Source of the DNA: Bactericera cockerelli
Lineage: Eukaryota > Arthropoda > Insecta > Hemiptera > Triozidae
Direction of reading: 5' to 3'
NCBI GenBank assembly: GCA_024516035.1
Contig: CM044964.1
Span: forward strand, 25,390,867-25,454,866
Length of the DNA stretch: 64,000 nucleotides
The notes beneath the pieces are model-generated. The model saw nothing but the letters and a program-made list of their open reading frames with translations, did not search any database and had not been told where the DNA came from. A program made the translations under genes and the position numbers. Shown here piece after piece: positions 63,881 through 64,000 of the stretch. Position 1 is the first letter of the stretch; each line of letters begins with the position of its first letter.

Positions 63881-64000
63881 AAAATAAAGTTTTTTTATGA
63901 AGAGAGGATTGAGAGAAAGATGAGGTGGTCAAGAGGAAGAAAGTTGTCAGATCGGCATACACGACTAGTGGTTCAAGTGCCTCATAGGGGGGGCATACAC

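Overview
This is arthropod nuclear DNA, most likely from an insect. It is AT-rich, gene-poor and crowded with SINEs that carry RNA polymerase III B-box motifs, 3' tails of non-LTR retrotransposons, MITEs and minisatellites. There is one 100-N assembly gap at 45351-45450. There are no bacterial-style operons, and nearly all long open frames lie in repeats or low-complexity DNA.

The main discovery is at 12.5-14.2 kb on the plus strand: a polycistronic small-ORF gene of the mille-pattes / tarsal-less / polished rice (mlpt/tal/pri) type. Five tiny ORFs each end in LDPTG-x-Tyr-stop (LDPTGIY, LDPTGVY three times, LDPTGQY). They sit behind a TATA box and initiator. A separate 58-codon ORF follows at 13726, and a further ATG at 14123 opens a frame that runs into a consensus 5' splice site at 14183. 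From the inferred start site to that splice site every ATG opens one of these frames; the intercistronic spacers contain none. ATG context also improves from weak to strong along the message. In other insects these peptides act with the ubiquitin ligase Ubr3 to trigger proteasomal processing of the transcription factor Shavenbaby/Ovo. The arrangement here (five LDPTG ORFs plus longer downstream ORFs) may include a lineage-specific peptide. A hemipteran-specific peptide of about 80 residues has been described for this gene, but I cannot confirm that either longer ORF here is that peptide.

Downstream, candidate exons with good splice sites lie at 29924-30004 and 41714-41920, with weaker ones at 53963 and 54400. 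One reading frame stays phase 1 across all of them. They may be 3' exons of the mlpt transcript or a separate small gene. I do not recognise their product.

Layout. 0-12 kb: SINE and LINE debris, a reverse-transcriptase pseudogene at 4.6 kb, a 45-bp satellite inside inverted repeats at 8.0-8.8 kb, a hAT-like MITE at 10.5 kb, and a nested SINE pair ending 0.4 kb before mlpt. 12.1-14.2 kb: mlpt promoter and first exon. 14.2-35 kb: SINEs, LINE tails and tandem arrays at 16.2, 19.2, 23.1, 28.5 and 31.5 kb. 35.7-44.6 kb: relatively repeat-poor AT-rich DNA around the best candidate exon. 45.4-64 kb: gap, an inverted 1.4-kb duplicate of the window's left end, a 1.3-kb G/T minisatellite, 5S-rRNA-derived SINEs, more tRNA-derived SINEs and three further minisatellites.

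SINE family letters (A to J, with H the 5S-derived family), element K and LINE tails L and L2 are my own labels, built by comparing copies inside this window. Repeat borders are accurate to roughly 10-20 bases unless stated otherwise.
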